The position numbers and the translations under genes are program-made. Below the pieces are notes generated by a model. It worked only from the letters and a program-made list of their open reading frames with translations. It was not told the origin of the DNA and made no database searches. A stretch of 64,000 nucleotides of DNA from Rhodococcus ruber (GTDB lineage: Bacteria > Actinomycetota > Actinomycetes > Mycobacteriales > Mycobacteriaceae): assembly GCF_027270735.1 (NCBI RefSeq), contig NZ_JAPWIJ010000007.1, forward strand, positions 1 through 64,000, written 5' to 3'. The stretch's first letter is position 1, and the number at the start of each line of letters is the position of its first letter. This document shows, piece after piece, positions 49,555 to 60,100 of this stretch.

Positions 49555-49993
49555 ACCTACGCGTCGACGCGTCGTTCGGGTGACCGACGCCCGCACCGTG
49601 GATCCGGCCCTCGATCATGACGGCCGCGCCGCAGGAAAAAGTCGGAAAAATTGTTTCCGGCAAACCCCGAGTTCACGGCGTTGTGCCTGGTGAAATTACA
49701 AATGTGTCATTTGGGACTGGAGTTTCTTTAGGGTGCAAAGTGTCGTACGGTGCCATTGGCACTGCTGGGGAAGGAGTGTCGCAGAAGGCAGAGTGTCGTC
49801 CGTGGGGAACTCGGGAGGCCACTGCTTCGGGTGTGACTGACGTGGTTCACACCTGTCGTGTCGCTGCGTGCTTCTTTCCCGCCCGGCGACAGCGCTCACC
49901 GTCACCTGCGATCGGGGTGGGGACGGCAAGCGCTGCGGCGGCACGACGGTTCGACTCGGACCTGAGTGAATGCCGGACCCGAGGGAGATATTC
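49555..49993 (+). promoter_or_regulatory. Long ripA upstream region
   Basis: 439 bp with no supported gene. The part at about 49635-49745 is clearly more AT-rich than its surroundings and contains the perfect inverted repeat CAAATG-TGT-CATTTG (49699-49713). Further down, GGTGTGA (49830-49836) and TCACACC (49847-49853) form a 7-bp inverted repeat with a 10-nt spacer. GAGGGAG just before GTG 49994 is the ripA ribosome-binding site. The length and structure suggest regulated expression of the hydrolase. I looked for the hallmarks of the c-di-AMP riboswitch and did not find them. Confidence 0.5.
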
Positions 49994-51505
49994 GTGAGCC
50001 GACGTCCAGTCCGCGCCACCCGCCGTAAAGCGCTCGTCCGTACCCGATTCGTGCTGGTAGGTGCCGGCCTCGTCATCGCGTTGATGGCAACCCTTCCCGG
50101 AGTTGCCGCCGCCGTGCCGCCGCCGCCGCCGAACCCATCCGACAGCGATATCGCTGCCGCCGGAAGTGCTGTCGATTCCCGACTTGGCCAGGTCGGTCAG
50201 CTGATCGACGCGATTGCGTCGGCCAACCAGCAACTCGCTCGACTCGACGACGAAGTTGCCTCGAAGCGAGAGGGCGTCAACAAGGCCCTGGTGGATCTGC
50301 AGAATGCGCGCGACGCCGCAGACGTCGCTGCCGCGGTCGTCGGTGCAGCACAACAGGCACTTGCCGATGCCGGTACCCAAATTCAGGCAGCCCAGCGCAA
50401 GTTCGACGAATTCGCGAAGTCCAGCTATACCCAGGGTTCCGGGGTTGCATCGATGGCGTCGTTCCTCGGTTCGAGCGGACCGGACGACGTCTTGGATCGG
50501 GCCCAAGTACTGAAGGTGCTCTCCAACAGCCAGAACGCGGTGCTCGACGGGCTCCAGCGGGCCCGGACCGAACAGGCGAATCGCGATTCTGCGGCGCGGG
50601 ACTCGAAGCAGCAGGCAGATGCTGCGGCGTCGGAAGCCGAGGCCAAGAAGGCCGAGGCAGAGCAAGCCATCGCCGAGGCCCAAGCTGCTCTGCAGGCCGA
50701 GGCCGACCAGAAAGCAGCGATCGAGTCTCAGCGTGACGCTGCCCAGACCGAGCTCGATTCGGCGCGCAGCAATGTCGCTGGCCTGCAGGATCAGCGCGCG
50801 GCCTACGGCGACTGGGAAGCCCAGAAGGCAGCCGAGGATGCGGCCATCGCGGCCGCCACCGCCGCAGCGAAGGAAGCTGCTGTGCAGGCAGCTGCCCGCG
50901 TGTCGGCCAACCTCGCGGCGCAGCAGCGCGCAGCGGCCATCGCTGAGGGCCAGCGCTCGCACGTGGACGTCGACGACGATTCGAGCGCGACGACCGACAC
51001 GGACAGCTCGACCACAACCACGCCCACCAAGCCGAAGACACCGACCAAACCGAAGACGTCCACCACGCCGTCGGTCACCGGAAGCGCGGCCGTCGAACTG
51101 GCGATCGATCGCGGAATGAGCCAATTGGGAGTGCCGTATTCCTGGGGCGGCGGCGACGAGAACGGTCCGACCAAGGGCATCAGGGACGGCGGCGTCGCGG
51201 ACAGCTACGGCGATTACAACAAGGTCGGGTTCGATTGCTCCGGCCTGATGATCTACGCCTTCGCCGGCCTCGGCATCTCGTTGCCCCACTACACCGGCTA
51301 TCAATACACCGCAGGCAAGCAAGTGCCGTCCTCGGACATGAAGCGCGGCGACATGATCTTCTACGGCCCGAACGCCAGCCAGCATGTTGCGCTCTACCTC
51401 GGCGACGGCAAGATGCTCGAAGCCCCACAGTCGGGTTCGGTGGTCAAGGTGTCCGACGTGCGATACAGCGGCATGACTCCCTACGCAGTGCGCATGGTGT
51501 CCTGA
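49994..51505 (+). CDS. ripA: NlpC/P60 peptidoglycan endopeptidase RipA
   Basis: Secreted D,L-endopeptidase that cleaves peptide stems to separate daughter cells. The 503-aa start at GTG 49994 is chosen for its GAGGGAG site. The N-terminus is Arg-rich, then a signal peptide core about residues 19-38, ending near GVAAA. A long Ala/Gln/Glu coiled-coil (about 50-310) is followed by a Thr/Pro/Lys linker and the NlpC/P60 domain. The catalytic triad is Cys415 (GFDCSGLM), His464 (SQHVALY) and Glu476; the spacings of 49 and 12 equal those recalled for M. tuberculosis RipA. Confidence 0.93.
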   Translation: MSRRPVRATRRKALVRTRFVLVGAGLVIALMATLPGVAAAVPPPPPNPSDSDIAAAGSAVDSRLGQVGQLIDAIASANQQLARLDDEVASKREGVNKALVDLQNARDAADVAAAVVGAAQQALADAGTQIQAAQRKFDEFAKSSYTQGSGVASMASFLGSSGPDDVLDRAQVLKVLSNSQNAVLDGLQRARTEQANRDSAARDSKQQADAAASEAEAKKAEAEQAIAEAQAALQAEADQKAAIESQRDAAQTELDSARSNVAGLQDQRAAYGDWEAQKAAEDAAIAAATAAAKEAAVQAAARVSANLAAQQRAAAIAEGQRSHVDVDDDSSATTDTDSSTTTTPTKPKTPTKPKTSTTPSVTGSAAVELAIDRGMSQLGVPYSWGGGDENGPTKGIRDGGVADSYGDYNKVGFDCSGLMIYAFAGLGISLPHYTGYQYTAGKQVPSSDMKRGDMIFYGPNASQHVALYLGDGKMLEAPQSGSVVKVSDVRYSGMTPYAVRMVS

Positions 51506-51512
51506 GCACGAT

Positions 51513-51561
51513 CAGGCTCCACTCCGGCCTCTCGAGTCGTTCCGCAGGCTCCACTCCGGCC
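51513..51561. repeat. 17-bp direct repeat between ripA and moxR
   Basis: CAGGCTCCACTCCGGCC occurs at 51513-51529 and again at 51545-51561, a 32-bp period. It begins 7 bp after the ripA stop. It may be a small tandem duplication or paired binding sites for the moxR promoter region; no hairpin was apparent. Confidence 0.6.
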
Positions 51562-51668
51562 ACGCGGCGGGGGTGCCTTTCGGCGCGCTCGGCGATCACC
51601 TGGAATAGTTGATCGCGGCGGTATCGACACGCGCCCGACGATGATCGACTGAAAGCGGTGAATTCTTG

Positions 51669-53018
51669 GTGACATCACGTGACGGCCGGATTTCGAACGA
51701 CGAGGAGTCGGCCCACGTCGAGACCTCGACTCGTGATCCACAGGGTGGGGAGCCGAAGCGGGTGGACAGCCCAGGCCTGGCCGAGGACGTCCAACTTCTC
51801 GAGAAGGCCGTGTACGAGGTCAAACGCGTCATCGTCGGTCAGGATCGCCTGGTCGAACGCATTTTGGTCGGATTGCTCGCCCGCGGACACGTCTTGCTCG
51901 AGGGTGTTCCTGGCGTCGCCAAGACACTTGCCGTCGAGACGTTCGCGCGCGTCGTGGGTGGCTCGTTCTCGCGAGTCCAGTTCACTCCCGACCTGGTCCC
52001 GACCGACCTCGTCGGAACCCGGATCTACCGTCAGGGCCGTGAGGAGTTCGACACCGAACTCGGACCTGTCGTGGCCAACTTCGTCTTGGCCGACGAGATC
52101 AACCGCGCGCCGGCGAAGGTGCAGTCCGCGTTGCTCGAGGTCATGGCCGAGCGTCATGTCACCATCGGCGGCCGGACTTTCCCGATGCCAGATCCGTTCC
52201 TGGTGATGGCAACGCAGAACCCGATCGAGAACGAGGGCGTCTACCCCCTTCCCGAGGCTCAGCGCGACAGATTCTTGTTCAAGATCGTCGTCGACTACCC
52301 GACGGTCGAGGAGGAACGCGAGATCGTCTACCGCATGGGCATCAAGGCGCCCGAGCCCAAGCAGATCCTCGACCCGGTCGAGTTGGTTCGGCTTCAGAAT
52401 CTGGCCAGCTCGGTGTTCGTGCACCATGCGCTCGTCGACTACGTCGTTCGGGTCATTGCTGCCACGCGTACGCCCGAGCAGTTCGGTCTGGACGACGTGG
52501 CCAGCTGGATCGCCTACGGTGCATCGCCGCGCGCAACGCTGGGGATCATCGCGGCGTCGAGAGCGCTGGCTCTGCTCCGGGGTCGCGACTACGTGGTGCC
52601 GCAGGACGTCCTCGAGGTCATTCCCGATGTGCTTCGGCACCGTCTGGTGTTGTCCTACGACGCCCTCGCGGACGAGGTCACTCCGGAGACGGTCATCTCT
52701 CGGGTACTGCAGACCGTCGGTTTGCCGCAGGTGTCGCCGCAGGCGGTTCCGGTGCCGCAGACCAACGGAGCCGGTTCCGACGGCCCGCACTTCGACGGGC
52801 GTCAAGCCGGGCCACAGGGTCAGTACCCGGCCCAGGGCCAGTATCCCGCAGCCGGCCAGTTCCCTGCTCCGGGGCAATTTCCCGCACAGGGCCAGGTGCC
52901 GCCATCGCAGCAGCCAGGACCTCAGCAGCCTTCGCAGGGCGGCCAGTACGGTCAACCGGCACCGTCGTTTCAGAAGCCGTCGGGTGACGGATCGTCGATC
53001 GGTACGCCGGGGCAGTGA
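51669..53018 (+). CDS. moxR: MoxR-family AAA+ ATPase
   Basis: AAA+ chaperone-like ATPase that works with VWA-domain proteins to mature or activate target complexes. The 449-aa product starts at GTG 51669 (TTG 51666 is adjacent). Walker A is LEGVPGVAKTLAVE, Walker B is FVLADEINRAPAK, and sensor 1 is MATQNPIENEGVYPLPEAQ. The last 80 residues are a disordered Gln/Pro/Gly tail with repeated GQYPA/GQFPA units. It overlaps the next gene by 4 bp; moxR, DUF58 and VWA genes form one cluster. Confidence 0.92.
   Translation: MTSRDGRISNDEESAHVETSTRDPQGGEPKRVDSPGLAEDVQLLEKAVYEVKRVIVGQDRLVERILVGLLARGHVLLEGVPGVAKTLAVETFARVVGGSFSRVQFTPDLVPTDLVGTRIYRQGREEFDTELGPVVANFVLADEINRAPAKVQSALLEVMAERHVTIGGRTFPMPDPFLVMATQNPIENEGVYPLPEAQRDRFLFKIVVDYPTVEEEREIVYRMGIKAPEPKQILDPVELVRLQNLASSVFVHHALVDYVVRVIAATRTPEQFGLDDVASWIAYGASPRATLGIIAASRALALLRGRDYVVPQDVLEVIPDVLRHRLVLSYDALADEVTPETVISRVLQTVGLPQVSPQAVPVPQTNGAGSDGPHFDGRQAGPQGQYPAQGQYPAAGQFPAPGQFPAQGQVPPSQQPGPQQPSQGGQYGQPAPSFQKPSGDGSSIGTPGQ
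52811..52905 (+). repeat. Tandem GQ(Y/F)PA-coding repeats in moxR
   Basis: The DNA encoding the MoxR tail is built from imperfect units, mostly 15 nt, each coding for variants of Gly-Gln-Tyr/Phe-Pro-Ala plus a spacer residue. Six or so units are visible. Such repeats expand and contract easily, so the tail length probably varies between strains. Confidence 0.7.
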
Positions 53019-54013
53019 GCGGACCCGACACCGCACCTGTGACTGCCGGCAGTAACCCCATTTCTCGGCCGCCGTCGTTCCGTTCGGGTGAGCTGCGCGA
53101 TCCGAAGTTGGCCGCAGCATTGCGGACCCTCGAACTGACGGTGCGCCGACGGCTGGACGGTGTTCTGCACGGGGACCACCTCGGGCTGATCCCCGGTCCC
53201 GGTTCCGAGCCGGGGGACGCGAGGGAGTATCAGCCCGGCGACGACGTTCGCCAGATGGATTGGTCGGTCACTGCGCGCACGACGCATCCGCACGTGCGCC
53301 AGTCCGTGGCCGACCGCGAGCTGGAGACCTGGCTCGTGGTCGACCTGTCGGCCAGCCTGGACTTCGGCACCACCGGGTGTGAGAAGCGTGATCTCGCCGT
53401 TGCCGCCTCGGCAGCCATCACCCATCTGTCCGGCGGGGGCGGTAACCGAATCGGCGCGGTTGTGGCCACCGGAGCCAGCACCACTCGGATTCCGGCACGA
53501 GGCGGCCGGGTGCATACCCAGTCGATGCTGCGCGCCATCGCCACGACACCCGCGGCAGCCGACGGCGTACGCGGCGATCTTCGAGCTGCCATCGAGGCGT
53601 TGCGTCGGCCGGAACGCCGTCGTGGCATGGCTGTGGTGATCAGCGACTTTCTCGGGCCTATCGACTGGGAGCGGTCGCTCCGAGCCATCTCGGCACGGCA
53701 CGACGTACTCGCGGTCGAGGTACTCGACCCACGTGACCTCGAGCTACCCGACGTCGGTGACGTGGTGCTGCACGATCCTGAATCGGGCCGCACTCGCGAA
53801 TTCAGCACGACGCCTCGGCTACGAGCAGATTTCGCCCGTGCCGCGGCTGCGCATCGCGACGACGTGGAGAAGGCGCTGCGGCGATGCGGAGCGCCCCGGC
53901 TGACACTACGTACCGACGGTGATTGGATCGCCGACGTCGTCCGCTTCGTCACCGCGCGCAGACACACCATCGGATCCGGTTTCACCAATACTGCTCGGAC
54001 CGGTACACGATGA
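53015..54013 (+). CDS. DUF58 domain protein
   Basis: 332-aa cytoplasmic protein with the DUF58 signature [20 protein letters not shown] and a VWA-like fold ([12 protein letters not shown]). It regularly accompanies MoxR ATPases and VWA membrane proteins. The start GTG 53015 overlaps the moxR stop, and the stop overlaps the next gene (ATGA at 54010). The cluster is inferred to act on the envelope, given ripA upstream and fabG1-inhA downstream; no substrate is known. Confidence 0.88.
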   Translation: MSGPDTAPVTAGSNPISRPPSFRSGELRDPKLAAALRTLELTVRRRLDGVLHGDHLGLIPGPGSEPGDAREYQPGDDVRQMDWSVTARTTHPHVRQSVADRELETWLVVDLSASLDFGTTGCEKRDLAVAASAAITHLSGGGGNRIGAVVATGASTTRIPARGGRVHTQSMLRAIATTPAAADGVRGDLRAAIEALRRPERRRGMAVVISDFLGPIDWERSLRAISARHDVLAVEVLDPRDLELPDVGDVVLHDPESGRTREFSTTPRLRADFARAAAAHRDDVEKALRRCGAPRLTLRTDGDWIADVVRFVTARRHTIGSGFTNTARTGTR

Positions 54014-55008
54014 GCCTGACCGATTTCGCTTCGCCGTGGTGGCTCGGATTTCTCGTCGTCGTCCTCGCACTGACAGTCGGCTACATCTGGATCCAACGGC
54101 GCAAGCAGAAGCACGTTCTTCGCTTCTCCAACATGGAACTGCTCGAGTCGGTTGCGCCCGTCCGGCCGAACCGATTGCGACACCTACCCACCGCCCTGGT
54201 GCTGGTCGGTTTGCTGTTTCTGACTGTCGCGATGGCGGGCCCCACGGCGGACGAGCGCGTCCCACGCAACCGTGCCACCGTCATGCTCGTCATCGACGTC
54301 TCGCTGTCGATGGAGGCCACCGACGTCGAGCCGACCCGGTTGGCCGCCGCTCAGGAAGCCGCGAAGTCCTTCGCCGACGGTCTGACTCCAGGAATCAACC
54401 TCGGGTTGGTCGCATTCGCGGGCACCGCGTCCGTACTGGTGTCTCCCACGGCCAACCGCGAAGCCACCAAGTCCGCCATCGACAAGTTGCAGCTGAGCGA
54501 GCGAACGGCCACCGGTGAGGCGATCTTCACCTCGCTGCAGTCGATCGACACTCTCGGAGCCATTCTCGGCGGCGGTGACGCGGCCCCACCTGCTCGGATC
54601 GTGCTGCTCTCCGACGGCAAGCAGACCGTGCCGCAGGAACTCGACGACCCGCGCGGCGGCTACACCGCCGCACGGGCGGCAAAGGACAAGGGCGTGCCGA
54701 TCTCCACTATCTCGTTCGGCACGAGCTACGGCTCGGTCGAGATCGAGGACGAGGGCGGCGGCGGGGTCGAACGAGTTCCGGTGCCGGTCGACGACCCGTC
54801 CTTGCGCGAGATCGCGACCCTCTCGGGAGGCAGCTTCTTCACCGCGTCGTCGCTGGAGGACCTGCGCGACGTGTACGACACCCTGGAGGAACAGATCGGG
54901 TTCGAGATCACCCGAGGGGACGCGTCGCGGCCGTGGTTGATCCTCGGCGTCCTGTTCATCGCGTCGGGCTTGGGGTCGGCATTGGTGATGCGGCAACGAT
55001 TGCCGTGA
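54010..55008 (+). CDS. VWA-domain membrane protein (BatA-like)
   Basis: 332-aa protein with two N-terminal transmembrane helices (about residues 9-26 and 55-75), a VWA domain with MIDAS motif ([12 protein letters not shown], then [12 protein letters not shown] and LLSDGKQ), and a C-terminal transmembrane helix (about 308-325). The VWA domain would lie between helices. It starts at ATG 54010, overlapping the DUF58 gene, and completes the MoxR-DUF58-VWA set typical of the Bat/Mox systems. Confidence 0.9.
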   Translation: MSLTDFASPWWLGFLVVVLALTVGYIWIQRRKQKHVLRFSNMELLESVAPVRPNRLRHLPTALVLVGLLFLTVAMAGPTADERVPRNRATVMLVIDVSLSMEATDVEPTRLAAAQEAAKSFADGLTPGINLGLVAFAGTASVLVSPTANREATKSAIDKLQLSERTATGEAIFTSLQSIDTLGAILGGGDAAPPARIVLLSDGKQTVPQELDDPRGGYTAARAAKDKGVPISTISFGTSYGSVEIEDEGGGGVERVPVPVDDPSLREIATLSGGSFFTASSLEDLRDVYDTLEEQIGFEITRGDASRPWLILGVLFIASGLGSALVMRQRLP

Positions 55009-55797
<789 letters not shown>

Positions 55798-55857
55798 AGT
55801 CCTACTCGCACAACGCTTTCGATAGACGTACACCTCCGAATTAAGGAAAACAGCACT

Positions 55858-56682
55858 ATGGGCGGATTGCTCGAAGGCAAGACCATTCTCATCACCGGCA
55901 TCATCACCGATGCCTCCATCGCGTTCCACGCCGCTGCCATGGCGCAGGAGCAGGGTGCGAAGGTGATCATCACCGGGTTCGATCGGCTTCGGCTCATCGA
56001 CCGCATCGCGCAGCGGCTGCCCAAGGAGGTGCCCCCGGCGATCGAGCTCGATGCCACCAACGAGGAGCACCTGGCGGCGCTGGCCGACCGTGTCCGCGAA
56101 GTGGCCCCCGAGGGCATCGACGGAGTTCTGCACTCCATCGCATTCGCACCGCGCACCCTGATGGGACCGGATGCCAAGCCGTTCCTCGACGGCCCCGGCC
56201 CCGATGCCGCGAGGGCATTCGAGATCTCCGCGTGGAGTTACGCGTCGCTCGCGCGCGCCGTGCTCCCGGTCATGAACGAGGGTGGCTCGATCGTAGGAAT
56301 GGACTTCGATCCCCGCACCTCGATGCCGTACTACAACTGGATGGGTGTGGCCAAGGCCGCACTCGAATCGGTGAACCGTTACGTGGCACGGGAAGTGGGC
56401 GCAGCCAAGCGCATCCGCTCCAATCTTGTTGCAGCAGGGCCGATCAGGACTCTTGCCGCCAAGGCAATTGCGGGTACCGCGACCGGTGATGCAGCCAAGA
56501 TGGACCAGCTCAACGTGTACTGGGACGGTGCCGCTCCCATCGGTTGGGACGTCAACGATCCGACCGTCGTCGCGAAGTCGATCGTTGCGCTTCTGTCGGA
56601 TTGGCTGCCCGGCACCACCGGATCCATCGTGTACGTCGACGGTGGAGCCAGTCACAACACGTACCTGCCCGAAAACATGTGA
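55858..56682 (+). CDS. inhA: Enoyl-ACP reductase InhA
   Basis: NADH-dependent enoyl-ACP reductase of FAS-II. The protein is 274 aa from ATG 55858, with AAGGA upstream. The atypical SDR cofactor motif is [12 protein letters not shown]. The catalytic Tyr and Lys lie in [13 protein letters not shown]. The serine that contacts NADH in M. tuberculosis (Ser94 there) is kept at residue 93 in LHSIAFAP. Compared with the mycobacterial enzyme, the C-terminus is a few residues longer ([10 protein letters not shown]). A strong hairpin follows. Confidence 0.95.
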   Translation: MGGLLEGKTILITGIITDASIAFHAAAMAQEQGAKVIITGFDRLRLIDRIAQRLPKEVPPAIELDATNEEHLAALADRVREVAPEGIDGVLHSIAFAPRTLMGPDAKPFLDGPGPDAARAFEISAWSYASLARAVLPVMNEGGSIVGMDFDPRTSMPYYNWMGVAKAALESVNRYVAREVGAAKRIRSNLVAAGPIRTLAAKAIAGTATGDAAKMDQLNVYWDGAAPIGWDVNDPTVVAKSIVALLSDWLPGTTGSIVYVDGGASHNTYLPENM

Positions 56683-56687
56683 CGTCG

Positions 56688-56721
56688 CGGTGGGCGGAAC
56701 CGCGCGTGGTTTCGCCCACCG
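56688..56721 (+). terminator. 14-bp stem hairpin after inhA
   Basis: The arms 56688-56701 and 56708-56721 pair over 14 bp with one G-T wobble and a 6-nt loop, starting 6 bp after the inhA stop. It probably terminates the fabG1-inhA message before hemH; GGAGGTTTCGTT follows, only weakly T-rich. Confidence 0.7.
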
Positions 56722-56785
56722 GGAGGTTTCGTTCGCCGATCGGACCCCCACCCGGGCCTGTCGGCGGCGAGGGCACAATGGATAT

Positions 56786-57868
56786 ATGACCACCCCTGGA
56801 AACTTCGACGCACTGCTGGTGCTCTCGTTCGGCGGACCGGAACAGCCTGCCGACGTACGCCCGTTCCTGGAGAACGTGACTCGCGGCCGCGGAGTGCCGC
56901 CCGAGCGCCTGGACGCCGTCGTCGAGCACTACATGCATTTCGGGGGTGTTTCCCCGATCAACGAGCTCAATCGCAACATCATCTCTGCACTTCGTGACGA
57001 ATTCGATTCGGCCGGAATCGATCTGCCGATCTACTTCGGAAACCGCAACTGGCATCCGATGATCGAGGACACCGTGGCGACCATGAAGTCGGACGGGATC
57101 GCCAATGCCCTGGTGTTCCCGACGTCGGCGTGGGGTGGCTACTCCGGGTGCAGGCAGTATCACGAGGACATCGCTCGGGCCCGCGACGCAGTGGGCGATG
57201 GAGCACCGCATCTGCTCAAGATCCGGCAGTACTACGACCACCCGCTGATGGTCGACGCGTTCAGCGACGCCGTCGCATCGGCGCGAGCCTCGTTGCCCGA
57301 GCAGCACCGCGCTGGTGCACGCCTGGTGTTCACCGCACACTCCATCCCCTCGGCCGCCGATGTCAACGCCGGTCCGCCCGAAGACGCCGGTCACCTCTAC
57401 AGCCGTCAGGTTGCCGAGGCATCGAGGCTCGTCGCGGCCGCGTCCGGTATCGAGGACTACGACCTGGTGTGGCAGTCCCGATCGGGACCGCCACAGGTTC
57501 CGTGGTTGGACCCGGACATCTGCGACCATCTCGAGGCGCTCTCGGCTCGGTCGGTCGACGCGGTGATCGTGTGTCCGATCGGATTCGTGTCCGACCATCT
57601 CGAGGTCGTGTGGGATCTCGACACCGAGGCCGAGGAGAAAGCTCGCGAGCTCGGGCTGGCCTTTGCCCGTGCCGGAACCCCCGGGTCGGATATGCGTTTT
57701 CCCAAGATGATTCGCGAGCTCGTCGACGAGTACCGCCTCGGTGCCGACTGCCGCGGGCTCGGCCGTGTGCCGGGCTACGGTTCGACGCTGGACGGAAATC
57801 GCTGCGCCGTCGGCTGCTGCGAGCAACCGTCCCGGCCGACTCGTCCTGCCGGAGCGGCTGCCGGATAG
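56786..57868 (+). CDS. hemH: Ferrochelatase (probably coproporphyrin type)
   Basis: Inserts Fe2+ into the porphyrin ring; actinobacteria generally use the coproporphyrin branch, so the name cpfC may be more exact. The 360-aa product starts at ATG 56786 ([19 protein letters not shown]). It has [13 protein letters not shown] with the active-site His. Cys residues for a [2Fe-2S] cluster are visible in [10 protein letters not shown] and the C-terminal [10 protein letters not shown], matching actinobacterial enzymes. It is convergent with the next gene, with a 25-bp gap. Confidence 0.93.
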   Translation: MTTPGNFDALLVLSFGGPEQPADVRPFLENVTRGRGVPPERLDAVVEHYMHFGGVSPINELNRNIISALRDEFDSAGIDLPIYFGNRNWHPMIEDTVATMKSDGIANALVFPTSAWGGYSGCRQYHEDIARARDAVGDGAPHLLKIRQYYDHPLMVDAFSDAVASARASLPEQHRAGARLVFTAHSIPSAADVNAGPPEDAGHLYSRQVAEASRLVAAASGIEDYDLVWQSRSGPPQVPWLDPDICDHLEALSARSVDAVIVCPIGFVSDHLEVVWDLDTEAEEKARELGLAFARAGTPGSDMRFPKMIRELVDEYRLGADCRGLGRVPGYGSTLDGNRCAVGCCEQPSRPTRPAGAAAG

Positions 57869-57893
57869 TCCCTGATCGAACGACCGACGGGCA

Positions 57894-58724
57894 TCAAGCG
57901 GAGTGCATCGCCGCTTCGATGCTCGTCGCGACAGCGATGGTGCGGGCAGTTCGGACCGCGGCCCACAGCGGCCGAACCAACTCCTCGCGCGCCGCAGCGG
58001 CTGTCGCGGTGGGGGCTTCCGAGGGTGCAGACCCGGCCGCGACGGTCAGAATGGCCGCAACTCGGTCTGCGGATTCGAGTACTCGGAATGCCCTGTCCGA
58101 CATCTCGGCGGGGTAGCGATGCCGGGCCGCATCGGCGATCAGTGCGGCGATGCGGGCGCGTGGATCGGATTGCAGGGTTCGGGTGGGGAGCGACTGCATC
58201 TGGGCGAGAGCGTCTGCCGCGCCGCGAACGGCCTCGCGCATCTCGTATTCGGCCTCGCCCAAGCCTTGCTCACGATGGCCGTGCTCGGGGACGACGATCG
58301 AATACACGGTCCAGCGCAACACATCCGGTCCCTCGACGACCGGCACCACTCCGATCCCGTTGTTGCCCGAGGTGCCGACGATCACGGCCTGCCCGGCGTT
58401 CAGGGCGGCGCGCGAGAAATCCGTGTTCGCCGGCAGCCCGCTCACTGCGCCGGGGGCAGGCAGGACGAGCCTGACTCGGTCGTCTCCGACCGCAGACCGC
58501 GTCTCTGCCCCTGCGGTGGCTCTGATTGCCTGCAGCAGGCCTGCGATTCCCTCGGCGTAACCGGGATGTTGCAGTCCGAAGCTCTCGGACGCACCCGCAT
58601 CGCCCGCACCCAAGAGATGCATCGGTGCCCACTCGGACATGGCGTCGATGACGTCGTCCGGTGAGCTGGCACCAGCCAGCCAGGAACTGGCCCACAGGGC
58701 AAGACTCGCACTCGAAGAACACAC
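57894..58724 (-). CDS. Conserved hypothetical protein (Rv1486c type)
   Basis: 276-aa protein from GTG 58724 (VCSSSASLALWASSWLAG) with no clear enzymatic motif. The sequence is rich in Ala and has a central beta-rich part (QAVIVGTSGNNGIGVVPVV, LRWTVYSIVVPEHG) and an alpha-helical C-terminal half. Orthologues follow hemH on the opposite strand in mycobacteria. TATGCT on the minus strand (58738-58733) ends 8 nt before the start, suggesting a leaderless transcript. Confidence 0.78.
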   Translation of the reverse strand: MCSSSASLALWASSWLAGASSPDDVIDAMSEWAPMHLLGAGDAGASESFGLQHPGYAEGIAGLLQAIRATAGAETRSAVGDDRVRLVLPAPGAVSGLPANTDFSRAALNAGQAVIVGTSGNNGIGVVPVVEGPDVLRWTVYSIVVPEHGHREQGLGEAEYEMREAVRGAADALAQMQSLPTRTLQSDPRARIAALIADAARHRYPAEMSDRAFRVLESADRVAAILTVAAGSAPSEAPTATAAAAREELVRPLWAAVRTARTIAVATSIEAAMHSA

Positions 58725-58791
58725 GACTCACGAGCATAGGTCGGCGTGGCGAACCGTGCTCGGGACGCCGATGTCGCTAGCGTTGACCGCC

Positions 58792-59610
58792 GTGAACGAC
58801 ATGTACGGCGGAGACATTCTCAGAGGGCACAGTCGGATGCGGAAGGTACCGGCACCAGAAGTTCCGGCCGAGCGCGGACTGGTCGTCGAGGACGCCGGAA
58901 CCGGTTACTGCGGTGCGGTGGTCGGATTCGAGCGCACCTACGACGGAGACTTCGTCCGACTGGAGGACGGTGCCCGCACCACACGTCTGTTCGCCCTGCG
59001 AGAAGCCGCGTTCCTGATCGACGGCCGTCGGGTGACTCTGGTCCGCCCGAAGCCCGCGGCTGCGACACCGCAGCAGACGCGCTCGGCCTCCGGATCCACC
59101 AAAGTCGAGGGACTGCGGGCACGGACGGCCCGCGCGAGCCGGATCTGGGTCGAAGGGGTGCACGACGCGGCCCTCGTGGAAAGTGTGTGGGGACACGATC
59201 TTCGAGTGGAGGGAGTGGTCGTCGAGCACCTGGAGGGCCTGGACAACCTGGGGGAGCGATTGGCCGATTTCGGTCCTGGTCCAGGGCGTCGCGTCGGAGT
59301 GCTGGTGGACCATTTGGTGACCGGGTCCAAGGAGTCGAAGTTGACGAAATCGCTGGGCGAGCACGTGCTGGTCACCGGTCATCCGTTCATCGACGTCTGG
59401 GAGGCCGTCAAGCCCGCTGCTGTCGGTATCGATTCTTGGCCGAAGATCCCTCGGGGTCAGGATTGGAAGACCGGAATCTGCCGAGAGCTGGGGTGGGGTA
59501 GTCCTCGGGAGGGATGGCGTCGGGTGTATTCGTCGGTATCGAGCTTCCGTGATCTCGAAGCACCACTGATCGGCGCCGTCGAACAATTGGTCGACTTCGT
59601 CACCGAGTAG
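58792..59610 (+). CDS. DUF3097 family protein
   Basis: 272-aa actinobacteria-specific protein. DUF3097 members have the pattern PEVPAERGLVVEDAGTGYCGAVVGFE near the N-terminus, then a Toprim-like part (RIWVEGVHDAALVESVWGHDL, VGVLVDHLVTGSKESK, VTGHPFIDVWEAV). The Toprim-like acidic residues suggest nucleic-acid-related metal chemistry, but the function is unproven. The start is GTG 58792, 8 nt after a TAGCGT box; ATG 58801 is possible. The frame extends upstream over the divergent gene, but that part is not conserved-looking. Confidence 0.82.
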   Translation: MNDMYGGDILRGHSRMRKVPAPEVPAERGLVVEDAGTGYCGAVVGFERTYDGDFVRLEDGARTTRLFALREAAFLIDGRRVTLVRPKPAAATPQQTRSASGSTKVEGLRARTARASRIWVEGVHDAALVESVWGHDLRVEGVVVEHLEGLDNLGERLADFGPGPGRRVGVLVDHLVTGSKESKLTKSLGEHVLVTGHPFIDVWEAVKPAAVGIDSWPKIPRGQDWKTGICRELGWGSPREGWRRVYSSVSSFRDLEAPLIGAVEQLVDFVTE

Positions 59611-59655
59611 GGCTGTGTCCAGCAACGCACCGGCAATTGTCCGATTCGTGATTGG

Positions 59656-60096
59656 ATGGAGGCTGTGGCAGCGATCATATGGCTCATAGCGGCAGTGGTG
59701 CTCGCCGGTGCCGAGGCACTGACGGGCGACTTCTTTCTTCTGATGATCGCCGGCGGTGCACTCGGCACTGCAGGGGTCTCTGCTCTGACGGATTTCCCGG
59801 TGTGGGCCGATGCGATCGTCTTCGGTGTCCTGTCTCTGGCGCTGGTTCTCGGGTTGCGACCGATTCTGTTGCGGCGCTTCGCGAATCCGCCCGATACCCC
59901 GATGGGCATGGCGGCACTCACCGGCAAGAGTGCCGTGGTGCTCGAGCAAGTCACTGCACACGAAGGCCAGATCAAGCTCGGTGGTGAGGTGTGGACGGCT
60001 CGTCCACTCGACGAGACCGAGGTCTACGCCCCGGGTACCACCGTGACCGTGATGGAAATAGACGGCGCTACCGCCGTCGTATGGAAGGGACCGTAG
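59656..60096 (+). CDS. NfeD-like membrane protein
   Basis: 146-aa protein with two to three N-terminal transmembrane helices (about residues 4-20, 26-45 and 51-68) and a C-terminal OB-fold (about 83-146, GKSAVVLEQVTAHEGQIKL) typical of NfeD short forms. NfeD proteins pair with SPFH-domain proteins in membrane microdomains; the SPFH gene follows 4 bp downstream. Confidence 0.9.
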   Translation: MEAVAAIIWLIAAVVLAGAEALTGDFFLLMIAGGALGTAGVSALTDFPVWADAIVFGVLSLALVLGLRPILLRRFANPPDTPMGMAALTGKSAVVLEQVTAHEGQIKLGGEVWTARPLDETEVYAPGTTVTVMEIDGATAVVWKGP

Positions 60097-60100
60097 CTAC

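Noticed and set aside
49555-49993. c-di-AMP (ydaO-type) riboswitch before ripA
   Set aside because: The location would fit, as such riboswitches precede actinobacterial hydrolase genes, but the conserved GACAGCTAACC-like core was not found in the sequence. A covariance-model search would decide.
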